Shown piece after piece: positions 5,639-5,829 of a DNA stretch of 5,829 nt. Both the position numbers and the translations under genes were made by a program. The DNA is from Nanobdellota archaeon (lineage in GTDB: Bacteria > Patescibacteriota > Minisyncoccia > UBA6257 > GWB1-50-10). The notes under the pieces are model-generated. The model was not told where the DNA came from. It did no database searches and saw only the letters and a list, made by a program, of their open reading frames with translations. The stretch is taken from the NCBI GenBank assembly GCA_030695805.1, contig JAUYPG010000023.1, positions 1 to 5,829 on the forward strand, in the 5' to 3' direction. Position 1 is the first letter of the stretch. Each line of letters opens with the position of its first letter.

Positions 5639-5829
5639 TTGAGAACCATCGAAAAGAACGGATACGTCCTCACATACGACTTTAGAGACGGTAAGGACGT
5701 CATCATCTCCGCAGAGGTGCATGGCAGGAAAGTTACCGTTGGCGACACAGTGGTCTCCAACGGAGGGGCGTCCGCCAACTCTCGCAAAGATGAGTCGGGC
5801 ATCGTGGAAGAGATCATCGCGCCGTTCGA
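5639..5829 (+). CDS. Unrecognised small protein, 3' end cut by window
   Basis: Open frame of 63 full codons running off the window, divergent from gltX. The TTG start is well supported. An in-frame TGA at 5624-5626 blocks any earlier start, AAGGAG at 5626-5631 lies 7 nt before the TTG, no in-frame ATG follows, and a near-consensus sigma-70 promoter lies at 5554-5582. The protein begins LRTIEKNGYVLTYDF and alternates short hydrophobic strands with turns. The stretch GRKVTVGDTVV at about 29-39, followed by ESGIVEEI at 52-59, resembles small SH3-like beta-barrel proteins with a 'VGD-V ... G-V' pattern; this is only a guess. No signal peptide or membrane segment is seen. Unlike the four minus-strand genes it has a strong Shine-Dalgarno, so it may be highly expressed or of different origin. 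I do not recognise the family. Confidence 0.72.
   Translation, partial: MRTIEKNGYVLTYDFRDGKDVIISAEVHGRKVTVGDTVVSNGGASANSRKDESGIVEEIIAPF

Noticed and set aside
5605..5817. Minus-strand 70-residue open frame at the right end
   Set aside because: It is antisense to the plus-strand gene, which has a promoter, Shine-Dalgarno and forced start; the minus frame has none of these and no recognisable motif.

Overview
The window looks like a piece of chromosome from a Candidate Phyla Radiation (Patescibacteria) bacterium, probably of Parcubacteria type. This is an inference from the divergent but complete housekeeping proteins, the lack of Shine-Dalgarno sequences on the main gene block, the small spacers, and the short repeats both between and inside genes. 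The standard code fits: TAA, TAG and TGA all act as stops at sensible family ends.

Layout. Four complete genes lie on the minus strand, in transcription order: glutamyl-tRNA synthetase (gltX, 5407 down to 3923), a secreted coiled-coil M23 peptidoglycan hydrolase (3903-2617), a Xer-type tyrosine recombinase (2491-1529) and MurC (1495-116). The gltX/M23 gap is 19 nt and the xer/murC gap 33 nt. A 125-nt AT-rich spacer with its own -10 box separates the two pairs, so two small transcription units are likely. Beyond gltX, a back-to-back promoter region (about 5520-5582) drives a divergent plus-strand gene that starts at TTG 5639 and is cut by the window edge. It is the only gene here with a clear Shine-Dalgarno site.

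Functions. The block joins translation (GltX), cell-wall precursor synthesis (MurC), cell-wall remodelling (M23) and probably chromosome dimer resolution (Xer). This is a growth and division theme, not a mobile or defence island.

The unusual layer is repeats. Three heptamer arrays each hold four units (28 nt): one downstream of murC and two inside murC. Two further four-unit arrays with about 10-nt spacing lie in-frame in gltX. A 14-bp inverted repeat whose arms are themselves doubled heptamers sits in the gltX leader. Two abutting 15-bp palindromes with compensatory differences lie over the gltX stop codon, and a 15-bp hairpin lies over the murC stop codon. The arrays inside genes fall at places that are variable-length loops in MurC and GluRS. 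I find no CRISPR array, tRNA, rRNA or insertion sequence.
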